Shown in pieces: positions 14,637-23,562 of a DNA stretch of 34,799 nt (position 1 is the first letter of the stretch; each line of letters begins with the position of its first letter). Origin of the DNA: a virus; IMG/VR virus record IMGVR_UViG_3300036760_000232, positions 1 through 34,799 of that record. One strand, written 5' to 3'. The notes beneath the pieces are model-generated. The model saw only the letters and a program-made list of their open reading frames with translations. It searched no databases and was not told the origin of the DNA. The translations under genes were made by a program, and so were the position numbers.

Positions 14637-14841
14637 CATTCGTGTGGGTACGCAAGTAGACGTGGTTTCCGGGCCGCACCAAGGACGAGCGGGGAGAGTG
14701 CTGCAATTCCGTGACATCGCTCTCGACAACCGCGAGCCGGAAACGTATGCCGTCGTTGAGTATGCGGAAACCAACTGCTTCAAAGAGGTGCAAGTGGATC
14801 ACATTTCCGTGCCGGTCAGACGACTGGCACCAAGGAGCTAA
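14629..14841 (+). CDS. KOW-domain-like protein, 70 aa
   Basis: GTG start inside the previous gene. The sequence VGTQVDVVSGPHQGRAGRV matches the KOW pattern (valine-rich strand, Gly-Pro-x-x-Gly, then Gly-x-Val), an SH3-like fold found in NusG and ribosomal proteins that binds RNA or protein. Here it is a stand-alone domain in the head-gene cluster, so it may be a small virion or assembly protein. Whether it touches RNA is unknown. Confidence 0.6.
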   Translation: MSDIRVGTQVDVVSGPHQGRAGRVLQFRDIALDNREPETYAVVEYAETNCFKEVQVDHISVPVRRLAPRS

Positions 14842-14843
14842 TC

Positions 14844-15458
14844 ATGGGAAGCATGGCATTGCCGGGCCAGACCGTCATCCCGCGTGGGTGGGGAGAATCA
14901 ATGGTGCTGTACAGCGAAGATGGCTGCGCTGCCGTCGTAGACGGAGCCCCTCCGGGGATCAACGGGCGGCTCTACAAAATTCCCGCTGGCAAACCGATTA
15001 AGGTGCCGTTCGAGGTCGGACGCCACCTGCTCAACATGGATCAGTTTCCCTACCTGGATGTGGTTCGGGTCAGCGAAACCGAAACCGAAGCCGGAATCAC
15101 TTACGACACCGAAGGCGCGAAGCAGGCGTCACTGGAGCGCAGTTCGCAGGCCGATGACATGATGTTCAAGCGGTACGTGTCGGATTGCGTTGAGGACTTC
15201 GTAAAGAAGAACAAGCCTGTGCCGCAGCCCTCGGATCGCATTCTGCAAATCCTGAAACGGCGCGCTTATCGGCTGGAAGATTATGGCATCTTCCCGATTG
15301 GCTGGAAGCGCCCCGTGGATGAACAGGTGGCCGGTCTGCAATCGCAGTTGAAGGAAATGCAGGACAAAATGGCGCAGTTCCAGTCCGGCACTGCTGCTGA
15401 CGATGAGCTGGCCAAACTGCGCGCGGAAAACTTAGCACTCAGGGCCAAGAAAGGCTGA
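14844..15458 (+). CDS. Hypothetical protein with C-terminal coiled coil, 204 aa
   Basis: AAGGAG lies 7 bases before the ATG. The N-terminal 90 residues look beta-rich (SMVLYSEDGCAAVVDGAPP, LYKIPAGKPIKVPFEVG). The C-terminal 40 residues form a coiled coil (QVAGLQSQLKEMQDKMAQFQ; DELAKLRAENLALRAKKG). It could be a head-tail joining or head-completion protein by position, but the sequence alone does not show this. Confidence 0.65.
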   Translation: MGSMALPGQTVIPRGWGESMVLYSEDGCAAVVDGAPPGINGRLYKIPAGKPIKVPFEVGRHLLNMDQFPYLDVVRVSETETEAGITYDTEGAKQASLERSSQADDMMFKRYVSDCVEDFVKKNKPVPQPSDRILQILKRRAYRLEDYGIFPIGWKRPVDEQVAGLQSQLKEMQDKMAQFQSGTAADDELAKLRAENLALRAKKG

Positions 15459-15461
15459 TCC

Positions 15462-15635
15462 ATGCCGCACTATCACCTTTGCAAAGTCTGCCAGATTCAG
15501 GTGGCCAACTGCTCGGACGATTCTTGTCTGGGCGAGGACCACGCGAATGCCGGGGAGCACTACTGCTCGATTCATCACCCGGACGAGAAAATCCGCGTTG
15601 AAGTGGTAGCACCGCCTAGCAAAGCCAAGAAATAA
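15462..15635 (+). CDS. Small Cys/His-rich protein, 57 aa
   Basis: An ATG follows the previous stop by a few bases. It has CKVC near the start and further Cys and His (NCSDDSC, EHYCSIHH) in spacing that fits one zinc site, then a charged tail. TAATG overlap with the next gene. Metal binding is inferred from the Cys/His pattern. Confidence 0.6.
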   Translation: MPHYHLCKVCQIQVANCSDDSCLGEDHANAGEHYCSIHHPDEKIRVEVVAPPSKAKK

Positions 15636-16714
15636 TGTCAGACACGCTCGGGTCCCTGCGGGCAGAAATCCTCTCGTGGCTGCGGGGCGACCTCGCCACG
15701 ATTGATGATGTTCTGCTGCTCAACGCAGCCATCAACGATTCCATTGAAGACATCTGGATGACCATGATGCCGGTGCAACTCGCTCGGTTTATGGGTTTGG
15801 ATTCCCCGGTGACCTTCACGTTGGCGGCGGGCGCAGAGAGGGTGCAACTGGTGACTATCGCTGATCCAACGGTGGTGCCAGTGCTTGGTCAATTCGCAGG
15901 TGGAGCACTAGCGCAGCACACGATTCTGGTGGGCTACACCTACGTCACCGAATCAGGCTCGGAAACGCAGATGTCGCCCACGGCCCAGCTGGTTGTTGCC
16001 ATCAACAATCTGGGCCAGGTAACCGCTCCGGGGCCACTCGCAGGCGCGTTTGGCTGGAATTGTTACGTGTCAGTTTCTGGTACTGCCGGTTTGATGGCGC
16101 TCCAGAATCAGCAGCCGCTTCCATTCAATGCGTTGTTTCAAGAGCCTCCGGCGGGCTGGCAGGACTACTCGCTGGCCCAGCAACAGCCACCCATCCCACA
16201 GGTGGCCAGTTCTGCTACGCCCGCCGGATCGCCTCCGCCGTCGGAAAACTCCACTGGCGACAACATCTCGTACATCACCCACATGGAAATCCGCACGTCA
16301 GACACCCTTCTGCGTTCGTGGAACCAGTACGGGATTGATTCGGAAATCATGCGGCGCTATGGGCGCACCATGTCATCCGCGTCGGAGTATCAGACCTACG
16401 TCTGGGACTTGATTAACGGGAACCGGATTGAAATCCGCCCATCTGCCGGGATCACGTTCACGCCTCGATACTTCTACGTGGCGAAACCGCGCAGATTGCG
16501 TTACGACCAGGCCGCCGTGCCCTACACCCAGATTGCTGGCGTGCATGAATTCCTGGTGAACAAGACTTTGGCGCGCGCCAAGCTTGCGATTGATGAGTAC
16601 TTGTCCTCGGAAGGTTTCGGGAAAGAAGCGGACAAGGGCAAAGGAAGCATCATCCGCGCCCTCACGCAGGAATCCTGGGCCAAAGAGATGAGGGTGCAAC
16701 CGCACCTGTACTGA
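15635..16714 (+). CDS. Head-tail connector-like protein with Ig/FN3-like insert, 359 aa
   Basis: The N-terminal 45 residues (LRAEILSWLRGDLATIDDVL, LLNAAINDSIEDIW) match the helical start of gp4/gp6-type adaptor proteins, which attach below the portal. Residues about 70-190 are a beta sandwich insertion (VGYTYVTESGSETQMSPTAQ). The end returns to helix (VHEFLVNKTLARAKLAIDEY). The gene lies directly before the nozzle gene, as expected for an adaptor. The insert is probably exposed on the outside. Confidence 0.6.
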   Translation: MSDTLGSLRAEILSWLRGDLATIDDVLLLNAAINDSIEDIWMTMMPVQLARFMGLDSPVTFTLAAGAERVQLVTIADPTVVPVLGQFAGGALAQHTILVGYTYVTESGSETQMSPTAQLVVAINNLGQVTAPGPLAGAFGWNCYVSVSGTAGLMALQNQQPLPFNALFQEPPAGWQDYSLAQQQPPIPQVASSATPAGSPPPSENSTGDNISYITHMEIRTSDTLLRSWNQYGIDSEIMRRYGRTMSSASEYQTYVWDLINGNRIEIRPSAGITFTPRYFYVAKPRRLRYDQAAVPYTQIAGVHEFLVNKTLARAKLAIDEYLSSEGFGKEADKGKGSIIRALTQESWAKEMRVQPHLY

Positions 16715-16715
16715 G

Positions 16716-19439
16716 ATGGCAGCCACTCAATCACCATTTGCTTCGTCTCCCGCGATTGAGCCAGTTCGCCGTGGACTGATGTCGCAAAGCATTCAGCGGT
16801 TTCGTGGCATCAACTCGTATTCCACGCTGGCCACGCTTGGCCCGGAGTGGGCGCAAGACTTGATCAACGTCGTAGTGTCAGGTTCAGGCGGATTGTCGAA
16901 AATGCGCCTCCCGGTTCCGCTGAGTGTAGCCATCGGCGGCATCAACACTGGACCCAACTCCTTCTGGGACTTCCAGCAAGGCAATGGCACCCGGCAAGTT
17001 CTCGCGTTCTTCGGCGCGTCGCTCTACTACTTTACGAATGACCTGGCGAACGCGACGCTGATTGAGAACAACGGCGCGAACACTGGCCAGTGGTCGCTCG
17101 CGGTAGCGAACAATATCCTGTTCGGCGCGAACGGCCAGCGCATGCAGAAGTGGACGGGAACCAACTGGCAAATCTGGGGCATCCAGCCCGCCGTGGTGCC
17201 TCCGACCGTGCAACTGGTCACTTTCAACACCAGCAGCCTAACGGGAATCACGCTGAATGGAACAACGCAGTTTGTTTCCACCACCACCCAGATTTCCGCT
17301 CCTGTGGCCTTCTCATGGGAAGTTTGGTTTAAGACTTCGGCGGTTACCAACCAGGCGTTGGTGGGATTTGATGACGTGAAGACCGGCCTCGGCACCAAAG
17401 CTGACCGGACGCTATGGATTGGCTCGAATGGCAGCCTGAATTTCGGCGTCTTTGACTCTCCCGCGAATGTGGTGCGCATCATCAGCGCGGCTGGGCCATA
17501 CAACGATGGCGCGTTACACCAAGCATGCGTCACGATTACTGCCGGCAAGATCGTCACGCTCTTTGTGGATGGTGTGCAGGTGGCTGCGACGGGGACGGCC
17601 ATCATGGGGGCTGCACTGCTCTCCTATAACGGCTTCTGGAGAATTGGCGAGGCCCAGGGCGGAACTCCTGCATGGCCATTTGCCACCGCATTTTTCAACG
17701 GCTCAATCTCGCACGCCTACTTCTGGAACAACACGATCATCACGCTGGCGCAATTTGCCGCGCACTTCAACGCGCTTTCTGCGAATGGACAGGCAGCCTA
17801 CGAAGCCGCTGTCACTGCTGACAATCCGAAGTATGCTTGGAAGCTGAATGAGGCGGTTGGCCCGGTCGCCGCTGATTCTGCTGACGCTAACCCCGGAACC
17901 TACCAAGCGGCTCCAACCCTGAATCAGAATCTCGCCTTGGCTGCTGGACTTTCTCCGGCTTTCGGCTACAGCTACTCCTATGCCTGGAAAAACAGCGTCA
18001 CCGGCCACGTTGGGAATGTTTCTATTGCCGATGCTGCGAGTGGTGCCTTCACCAAGAAAGCAAACCAGGCCATTGCCAGCCCGCCAAATCCAGCGGACGC
18101 ACAGATTGATACGATTGTGTGGTTCCGCTCGCTGGACGGAGGAGGTGATCAGTTCCGACTCTGCGAAGTGAACCTCGCCACGGGAGCCATCACGACATTT
18201 TCCAGCGGAACGCAGATCACCGCTCAAATTATTGGCGCGCAGTACCTCCAGATCACTGATGCCTCGCCGGATTCCTCGATTGACCAGGCTACACGTGGCC
18301 CGCTGATCAACAATCCGCCGGTGCAAGGAAACTACGTTGCCCTTGGCCAGTCACGGCTGTTCGTGTTTAATCTCGCCGGTTCGCCGCAAGACATCATCTA
18401 CTCCGGGTATGAGCAAATCCTGCTGGGCAGACCGGAAGAGAGTTTCCCGCCGAATAATCGGCTTCGCCTCTCGATTGGCGCGGAACAGATTGCCGGAGGC
18501 GGGGTTTTACAGGCTGGCGTCGTCGCTTTCTCGCAAACCGGGCGCATGTACATGCTGCGGGGCCAGGTAGAGGACATTTCGCTCGCCGTGCCGGTGAATT
18601 TCTCCGCGTATTTAGAGGAATTGCCGTGGACTCTGGGCTGCGCTTCCCATTTCACGATCCAGAGCACTCCCTATGGCCTGATCTGGCTGGCCGGTGACAA
18701 GACGGTGCAACTCTTCGATGGCCGGTCGGAGCCGGTAGACATTTCCGCTCCGATTTACCCGTATTTGCGCCGGATCACGCCAGGAACCGAAAGCCAGTGC
18801 GTTGCTTCCTACTTCAACTGGCTGGAGCGCGACTGGTACGTGCTTTTGGCCGCCTTAGATGGCTCTCTGACCATCAATCGCATGTTCATGTTCGCGGCCA
18901 ACAAGATTCCGCAGTCAAACGATCTCGAATCTATGGAACTGTTCGTTTCGGACATCCCCGCCAATCTTCCCGCAGGCACAGTGCCGTGGATTGGACTGAT
19001 CACCACATCCACCTTGCAGCGCGAACTCTGCATCGCTTCCCAAGGGAGAATCCAGAACCTGCCCGTGACCAGCGATACGGTCAACGGTGTCACAGTAGAC
19101 TTCACGATCAACCCATCGACCGCCGGGAACCTCAATGCGTTTTGGCGCGGTGGATATTTTGGGAATATCAATCCGCAGCGGTCAAAGCTGTGGCGCTGGT
19201 TGCGGCTGATTACCGACCAGGACCCGAAAGCCTTCAAAGTTCTCATGCGCTACGTGGACGATGAGCAGAGGACGTTTACGCAGCCGGAGATTCAAGGGCC
19301 ATTCACTCTCCGAACCTCTAAGCAGGGATTGAACCATCGCTCGAATCGTGCCTCGGTAGAAATTGATTTCCCCGCGCAAGACGCTCCAGCTAATGTTCTG
19401 GAACTGACGGTGACAGGCATTCCCACGGCTGACCGATGA
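16716..19439 (+). CDS. Tail nozzle-like protein with LamG-type insert, 907 aa
   Basis: The N-terminal start (RFRGINSYSTLATLGPEWAQ, DLINVVVSGSGGLSKM) and the repeated beta-blade phrases up to the C-terminus (VAFSQTGRMYMLRGQVEDIS, GLIWLAGDKTVQLFDG, RITPGTESQCVASYFNWLER) fit the P22 gp10/T7 gp12-type nozzle, a six-fold beta-propeller-like tail protein of podoviruses. Residues about 172-345 are an insert with the pattern of a laminin-G/concanavalin-type jelly roll (SWEVWFKTSA, HQACVTITAGKIVTLFVDGVQ). The insert probably binds sugars on the host. A second beta insert follows at about 400-470. Confidence 0.7.
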   Translation: MAATQSPFASSPAIEPVRRGLMSQSIQRFRGINSYSTLATLGPEWAQDLINVVVSGSGGLSKMRLPVPLSVAIGGINTGPNSFWDFQQGNGTRQVLAFFGASLYYFTNDLANATLIENNGANTGQWSLAVANNILFGANGQRMQKWTGTNWQIWGIQPAVVPPTVQLVTFNTSSLTGITLNGTTQFVSTTTQISAPVAFSWEVWFKTSAVTNQALVGFDDVKTGLGTKADRTLWIGSNGSLNFGVFDSPANVVRIISAAGPYNDGALHQACVTITAGKIVTLFVDGVQVAATGTAIMGAALLSYNGFWRIGEAQGGTPAWPFATAFFNGSISHAYFWNNTIITLAQFAAHFNALSANGQAAYEAAVTADNPKYAWKLNEAVGPVAADSADANPGTYQAAPTLNQNLALAAGLSPAFGYSYSYAWKNSVTGHVGNVSIADAASGAFTKKANQAIASPPNPADAQIDTIVWFRSLDGGGDQFRLCEVNLATGAITTFSSGTQITAQIIGAQYLQITDASPDSSIDQATRGPLINNPPVQGNYVALGQSRLFVFNLAGSPQDIIYSGYEQILLGRPEESFPPNNRLRLSIGAEQIAGGGVLQAGVVAFSQTGRMYMLRGQVEDISLAVPVNFSAYLEELPWTLGCASHFTIQSTPYGLIWLAGDKTVQLFDGRSEPVDISAPIYPYLRRITPGTESQCVASYFNWLERDWYVLLAALDGSLTINRMFMFAANKIPQSNDLESMELFVSDIPANLPAGTVPWIGLITTSTLQRELCIASQGRIQNLPVTSDTVNGVTVDFTINPSTAGNLNAFWRGGYFGNINPQRSKLWRWLRLITDQDPKAFKVLMRYVDDEQRTFTQPEIQGPFTLRTSKQGLNHRSNRASVEIDFPAQDAPANVLELTVTGIPTADR

Positions 19440-19936
19440 CCACGCGCGGCGTTCCCGAAGTTCCGATGCTGCCGGAGATGCACCCGCAAGTGCGACGGTT
19501 TCTCCAAGACTTGCGCGAGTCGGTAATTGAGCTTCGCTCGACGCAAGCGCCGCCGAATCCACCAACGAATTTCCGATTGACGGCACAGCCGTTCGGGAAC
19601 CTGTTGCAGTGGACTCGGGGCACGAATGCTGATTTCTACGAAGTGCTGTGGTCTACGACTTCACAGTTGGCGCAGGCGCAAATCTTGCAGGTCGGAAACT
19701 CAGCGCAGTACGTTGACCACATTGGGCAAGTTGGCATCCAGCGGTTCTATTGGGTGCGTGCGGCGAAAAATACGGGTGGGCGGTCGGTAGAAGTCGGCCC
19801 GCTGAGTGGCACCAGCCTGGCATCGAATGCAGGCGTGAATCCGCCGGATCCTCCTCCACCTGCGCAACAGCAGCCGATTGACCAGCGTACCGGACACCGT
19901 ACCATCCGCAACCATCCCACGGACGGGAAACTATGA
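19436..19936 (+). CDS. Fibronectin type III domain protein, 166 aa
   Basis: ATGA overlap with the nozzle gene. Residues 40-125 form a single FN3 sandwich (PPTNFRLTAQPFGNLLQWTR, YEVLWSTTSQ, VDHIGQVGIQRFYWVRAAKN). A helical N-terminus (MHPQVRRFLQDLRESVIELR) may attach it to the virion, and a Pro-rich tail follows. Such domains commonly give weak sugar or surface binding on phage particles. Confidence 0.7.
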   Translation: MTTRGVPEVPMLPEMHPQVRRFLQDLRESVIELRSTQAPPNPPTNFRLTAQPFGNLLQWTRGTNADFYEVLWSTTSQLAQAQILQVGNSAQYVDHIGQVGIQRFYWVRAAKNTGGRSVEVGPLSGTSLASNAGVNPPDPPPPAQQQPIDQRTGHRTIRNHPTDGKL

Positions 19937-20580
19937 ACTTCTCAAAAGCCTTACTGGACGGCACTTTTGACCATGCTTCACTGAAATACTGCTTCCACCA
20001 CGGCAAGAGTGGCCAACAGAAGGTTGCAGAAAACCAGACCGGCTACGCCCTGGGACAGCAGAAGTACCTCTCCGACAAGTCCCAAGGAACTCTCAACCAG
20101 TTTGAAGGGCCGGTACAGGATTCCCCGTTCTACAAGGCTCTAACCACCACAGGAATTGAGAACACATCACGCGCCTATGACCGGGCCAAATCGGGCATGA
20201 GGGAACGGGCGAACATGTCCGGCTTCGGATACAACCAGCCAGTTGAGCAGGGCGGAGAGAATCAGCTGGCCTCGCAAGAGGCGTCGTCTCTGGCGGAAGT
20301 TCCGCGCGACGCCATGCTATCAGTAGCGCCGCTGGCCCTTGGTGCTGCGGGGCAGACAGGCAACGCGGCGTTGGAGTTTGGGCGTCAGGGCATGGACGCA
20401 AACCAGATGGCTTACGGGATGAACAAGCAGCGCGGCTCAATCTGGGATGACCTGTTCAAGGTCGGAGCACTTACTTCGAAATTCGTCGCGCCATTCATCG
20501 GTGGTGGGGCGGGCGCTGTCGCTGGCGGCGGTGGTGGTGGCGGCGGCGGATCGTCAGACGCCGGGAGTATGGGCTTCTAG
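19933..20580 (+). CDS. Probable internal virion protein, 215 aa
   Basis: ATGA overlap. A polar, Gln/Gly-rich protein with a helical middle and a C-terminal Ala/Gly stretch with nine consecutive Gly after VAPFIGGGAGAVAGG. Its place after the nozzle gene and before two long helical proteins is where podoviruses carry their ejection (pilot) proteins. The Gly/Ala C-terminus could insert in a membrane. Family not recognised. Confidence 0.55.
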   Translation: MNFSKALLDGTFDHASLKYCFHHGKSGQQKVAENQTGYALGQQKYLSDKSQGTLNQFEGPVQDSPFYKALTTTGIENTSRAYDRAKSGMRERANMSGFGYNQPVEQGGENQLASQEASSLAEVPRDAMLSVAPLALGAAGQTGNAALEFGRQGMDANQMAYGMNKQRGSIWDDLFKVGALTSKFVAPFIGGGAGAVAGGGGGGGGGSSDAGSMGF

Positions 20581-20582
20581 TC

Positions 20583-21944
20583 ATGCGCGGCTTCAACATG
20601 CTGGGCGGTGACTCACCGATGACGGGCAACTTCGCTCTGGGCCAAGGTGCCGATGACGTGACGCAACAAATGCGGAAGCGGGGCCTTCTTTCTGCTCTAG
20701 CGGGAATCCTACCGCAACCGCAGATGGATCGGATCGAAGATGACAAGACGCGGCATCCCGAAGGGCAAGACAGCGAATTGCCACGGATACCGATGCAAGT
20801 TCCCGACTCGCCGGGCATGGCGGGCGCAGACATCAACGAGAACGGCCCACCGACGATGGGGCATCATCTGGCCGACTTGCAAAGTCAGTATTACCAGACC
20901 AACCAGCCGGAAGCACCGGTATCACTCAAGCAGAAACTTCTGCGCGGTTTCGTAGGAGCTTTTGGCGGGCCAGAACTAAATCAGCGGCTCCAGCAGCGGG
21001 AAGAATTCGGGCTGTCCCAGAGAAGCGACAGGCGCAACCGACTCCTGCAAGCCATCGAAGAAGAACGGCGAATGCAGGAACAAGAACAGATGGGCACGCA
21101 GCGGATGACGCTGCAAGAAAAGATGCAGGCCGCGCGGGAGAAAGCGGCACAAGAAGCGCAGGGCAGACTGTTCACGCAACAGAATGAATTGGAAGGAACG
21201 CGGCAAGCTGCTCGGGACAAGACTCTCAAGGAAACGATCGCTGCGCAGAGTGCCACCGAACAACAGAGAGAAGATGCTCGTTCTCGCGACCTCGACAAGC
21301 GCCTGGCAGCGCAGGGCGGTAAAGACGTAGGCACCTGGCAACTCAAAGATGGTGATGACGGTAAGCCCGTAATGTGGAACAGCAAAACGGGGCAGGTAAA
21401 AGATGCTCCACCGGGGATTCGCGGGAAACCTACTGCGGACGAACAGCGGCGCGCAGACCTTGCGAACAACATGGAAAAGAACCTCGACTCTCTGGAAGAG
21501 ATCGTTGATCGGCGTCATGATTTGTTCGGAAAGTTTGCTGGACGCATGACTGCCATGCAGCAAAGTGATTCCCCTTGGAATCCATTTGCCGGAACCGGCG
21601 ATGCTGACGTAGCAAAACTAAAAGCGATAACGGAATATCTCGGCATGGCCTCGGTGGGCGCTCACGCCATGCGCAATGCGCAACACGTCGCCCAAGCCGC
21701 CAAGGCTGTGACGGCTGGATTCATGAATTCTCCAGAAGCAACGAAGGCTGCGATTGGGGAAGCGCGCGCGAGTCTTGCGACCTTCAAGCAGGACGTGCAA
21801 GACCCCGGTAGGTCTGGGCGAGGAACGCCGAACGCTCCGCCGCTCAAAACCAAAGTGCAGAGCGCGGCTCCTGAGGGGCATCGCATCACCAACGGAAGTC
21901 AGACTCTTGAGAAACGACACGGACAATGGGTGCCAGTCCAGTAA
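20583..21944 (+). CDS. Coiled-coil internal virion protein, 453 aa
   Basis: Starts 3 bases after the previous stop. Residues about 135-245 are a continuous charged coiled coil rich in Arg, Glu and Gln (RRMQEQEQM, EKMQAAREKAAQEAQG). The second half has a helical Ala-rich domain (AKLKAITEYLGMASVGAHAM). This fits an ejected core protein. It ends in HGQWVPVQ. The gene overlaps the next one by 19 bases. Confidence 0.55.
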   Translation: MRGFNMLGGDSPMTGNFALGQGADDVTQQMRKRGLLSALAGILPQPQMDRIEDDKTRHPEGQDSELPRIPMQVPDSPGMAGADINENGPPTMGHHLADLQSQYYQTNQPEAPVSLKQKLLRGFVGAFGGPELNQRLQQREEFGLSQRSDRRNRLLQAIEEERRMQEQEQMGTQRMTLQEKMQAAREKAAQEAQGRLFTQQNELEGTRQAARDKTLKETIAAQSATEQQREDARSRDLDKRLAAQGGKDVGTWQLKDGDDGKPVMWNSKTGQVKDAPPGIRGKPTADEQRRADLANNMEKNLDSLEEIVDRRHDLFGKFAGRMTAMQQSDSPWNPFAGTGDADVAKLKAITEYLGMASVGAHAMRNAQHVAQAAKAVTAGFMNSPEATKAAIGEARASLATFKQDVQDPGRSGRGTPNAPPLKTKVQSAAPEGHRITNGSQTLEKRHGQWVPVQ

Positions 21945-23275
21945 CATTTTCTGATATTCCTCCTGGGTTTAAGTCTGTCCCAGAAGCAGGCGGGCAGGAA
22001 TTCAGCGACATCCCCGAGGGGTTCAAGTCTCTTGCTCCCGAGCAGGGATTCAGCATCGGTGCGCGCCACGAGCCAAAGACGCTGGCAGAGAAGGTGCAAC
22101 GTCTTGCCGGGGATTTTGGAGACGACTTGCGGTACGGCACCGGCCAGACGATGGCAGGGAGCCTCTTGCGGAAAATGGGGGCGCAGCCTCTGTATTCCGG
22201 CACGTCCGAAGGGGCAGCCGAGATGGTGGAGTCGCTGCCCTTGGGATTGACGAAAGCTGTTGAGGGTGGAGCACAACTCGCGCAGCCGGGCCGGAGATGG
22301 CAGGGAACGAAAGACGTTGCAAGCGGTCTACTTCAAGCCTCAACACTTCCAGGAGGATTTGTCGCGCCCGAAGCAGCAGAGGCAAGTACGGCACTCGCGG
22401 GGAAGCTAGGCCCACCAGTCGGGAAGACTCTAAAGGAAGCCGTCAAGGGTGTGGCGAAGCTAGCGATTGATGTGCCTCTATTCGGTAGAGGCAAAGCCGC
22501 GCTGGATGCGGTCGGCGAAGCTGGCGGGAACATCAAGAAGATATGGCAAAAGCCGCCCGTTTACCCTGGTGCGTTTCTGCCTGAGCATCCGGGTGTCTTT
22601 CCGGGCGCGAACCTACCTGCGACGCCTCCCCCAGAGTTTTTGAACCCGAGCTTGGTCAGCCCGGCGCGAACCCTTCCGGGGCAGCTTTCCAGAGAGGTAA
22701 CGCGCGCACCCAGAGTAGCCCCGGCAGCACCACTTCCCTCCCGGCAAGGGTTGATGCTACCGGGCAAGGTTGACCCCGCAGCGGCCTTAGCACGGCCTGC
22801 GCAGAGCGGTGTACCCCTGCCAGGGGAGGCGCTAGGCAAAATTCCGGCTCGCCCCAGCCTGATTGAGCAGATGGGTGGAAAGCCTGTGGAGACGATCACG
22901 GAACGATCCGCGTGGCCTCCAGAAAGACCTGAAATCTTCCCACCGCGCGGACCCGCTACTGGCAGCGCGGAGGACATCGCTGAAACGCGGCAAATCCAAG
23001 ATCGCATCAGGAACGCAGCAGAAGGCGAAGATCGTTCTCGGTTAGGGATCATGCGCAAGGATTGGTTCGCCCGCAATCAGCCTGGGCTAACTAAGGGCGA
23101 ACTGACCGGGACGCCGGAGAAACCCGTGCGCTATTCAAAGACGCCCGGCGTGAGACTCGCCGACAAGGTGCGCCAGGCTTCGGCTCAGGGAACAAAGGTT
23201 CCTGGCCCGGCTGAGGATATGACTCCTCTTCTAAAAAAGTCTCTGAAAGATGCGATGCGGAAGAAGGCTGATTGA
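21926..23275 (+). CDS. Internal virion protein with N-terminal FSDIP repeats, 449 aa
   Basis: Begins inside the gene above. The N-terminus carries two copies of FSDIPxGFKS (FSDIPPGFKS, then FSDIPEGFKS), a motif seen in phage proteins that are ejected or cargo-like. Ala/Gly-rich amphipathic helices follow (residues about 85-200), then a long Pro-rich linker and a basic C-terminus (LLKKSLKDAMRKKAD). A role as ejection protein with membrane-active helices is inferred. Confidence 0.55.
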   Translation: MGASPVTFSDIPPGFKSVPEAGGQEFSDIPEGFKSLAPEQGFSIGARHEPKTLAEKVQRLAGDFGDDLRYGTGQTMAGSLLRKMGAQPLYSGTSEGAAEMVESLPLGLTKAVEGGAQLAQPGRRWQGTKDVASGLLQASTLPGGFVAPEAAEASTALAGKLGPPVGKTLKEAVKGVAKLAIDVPLFGRGKAALDAVGEAGGNIKKIWQKPPVYPGAFLPEHPGVFPGANLPATPPPEFLNPSLVSPARTLPGQLSREVTRAPRVAPAAPLPSRQGLMLPGKVDPAAALARPAQSGVPLPGEALGKIPARPSLIEQMGGKPVETITERSAWPPERPEIFPPRGPATGSAEDIAETRQIQDRIRNAAEGEDRSRLGIMRKDWFARNQPGLTKGELTGTPEKPVRYSKTPGVRLADKVRQASAQGTKVPGPAEDMTPLLKKSLKDAMRKKAD

Positions 23276-23317
23276 AGATTCCTCCCCACGGCGCGTACAT
23301 GTCTGACCCGTCGTACC

Positions 23318-23503
23318 TCACCGCATGCCCATGTAGGAGAGGAAGTCAGTGCGGAATTCTCTGCACAAGTTTCGCAGGGCTGAAATGATGCCCCTAATTA
23401 TAGCTAGGGCCAGCGCGAGCAACGTGCCTAGCACCCCGAACACGACCGCAAACAGGCAGATACCAACGGCAAACCAGAAGCCGAATACCAAGCCATTCTC
23501 CAT
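23318..23503 (-). CDS. Antisense small membrane protein, 61 aa
   Basis: A convincing membrane protein on the strand opposite the late operon: MENGLVFGFWFAVGICLFAV and LGTLLALALAIIRGIISAL form two hydrophobic segments, followed by a polar tail. The ribosome site is weak. A CATGAT box 9 bases before the ATG might be a -10, giving an almost leaderless transcript like the other antisense genes. The plus strand here has a competing 60-aa frame from GTG 23349 with a good GGAGAGGAAG upstream, but its Ser/Pro/Thr/Asn-rich product looks like a shadow. Could be a holin-like or exclusion protein; unproven. Confidence 0.45.
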   Translation of the reverse strand: MENGLVFGFWFAVGICLFAVVFGVLGTLLALALAIIRGIISALRNLCREFRTDFLSYMGMR

Positions 23504-23562
23504 TACCCAGCCATCATGTTCCCTTTCCTAAAATCCCGCAAGCCGGGAAGAAAAGGCGAAAG

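Noticed and set aside
23272-23531. Plus-strand small frames (38 aa from TTG 23272; 60 aa from GTG 23349)
   Set aside because: The second has a good ribosome site but a Ser/Pro/Asn-rich antisense-like composition. The first starts at a weak TTG. The minus-strand membrane protein explains the region better, though the choice is not certain.
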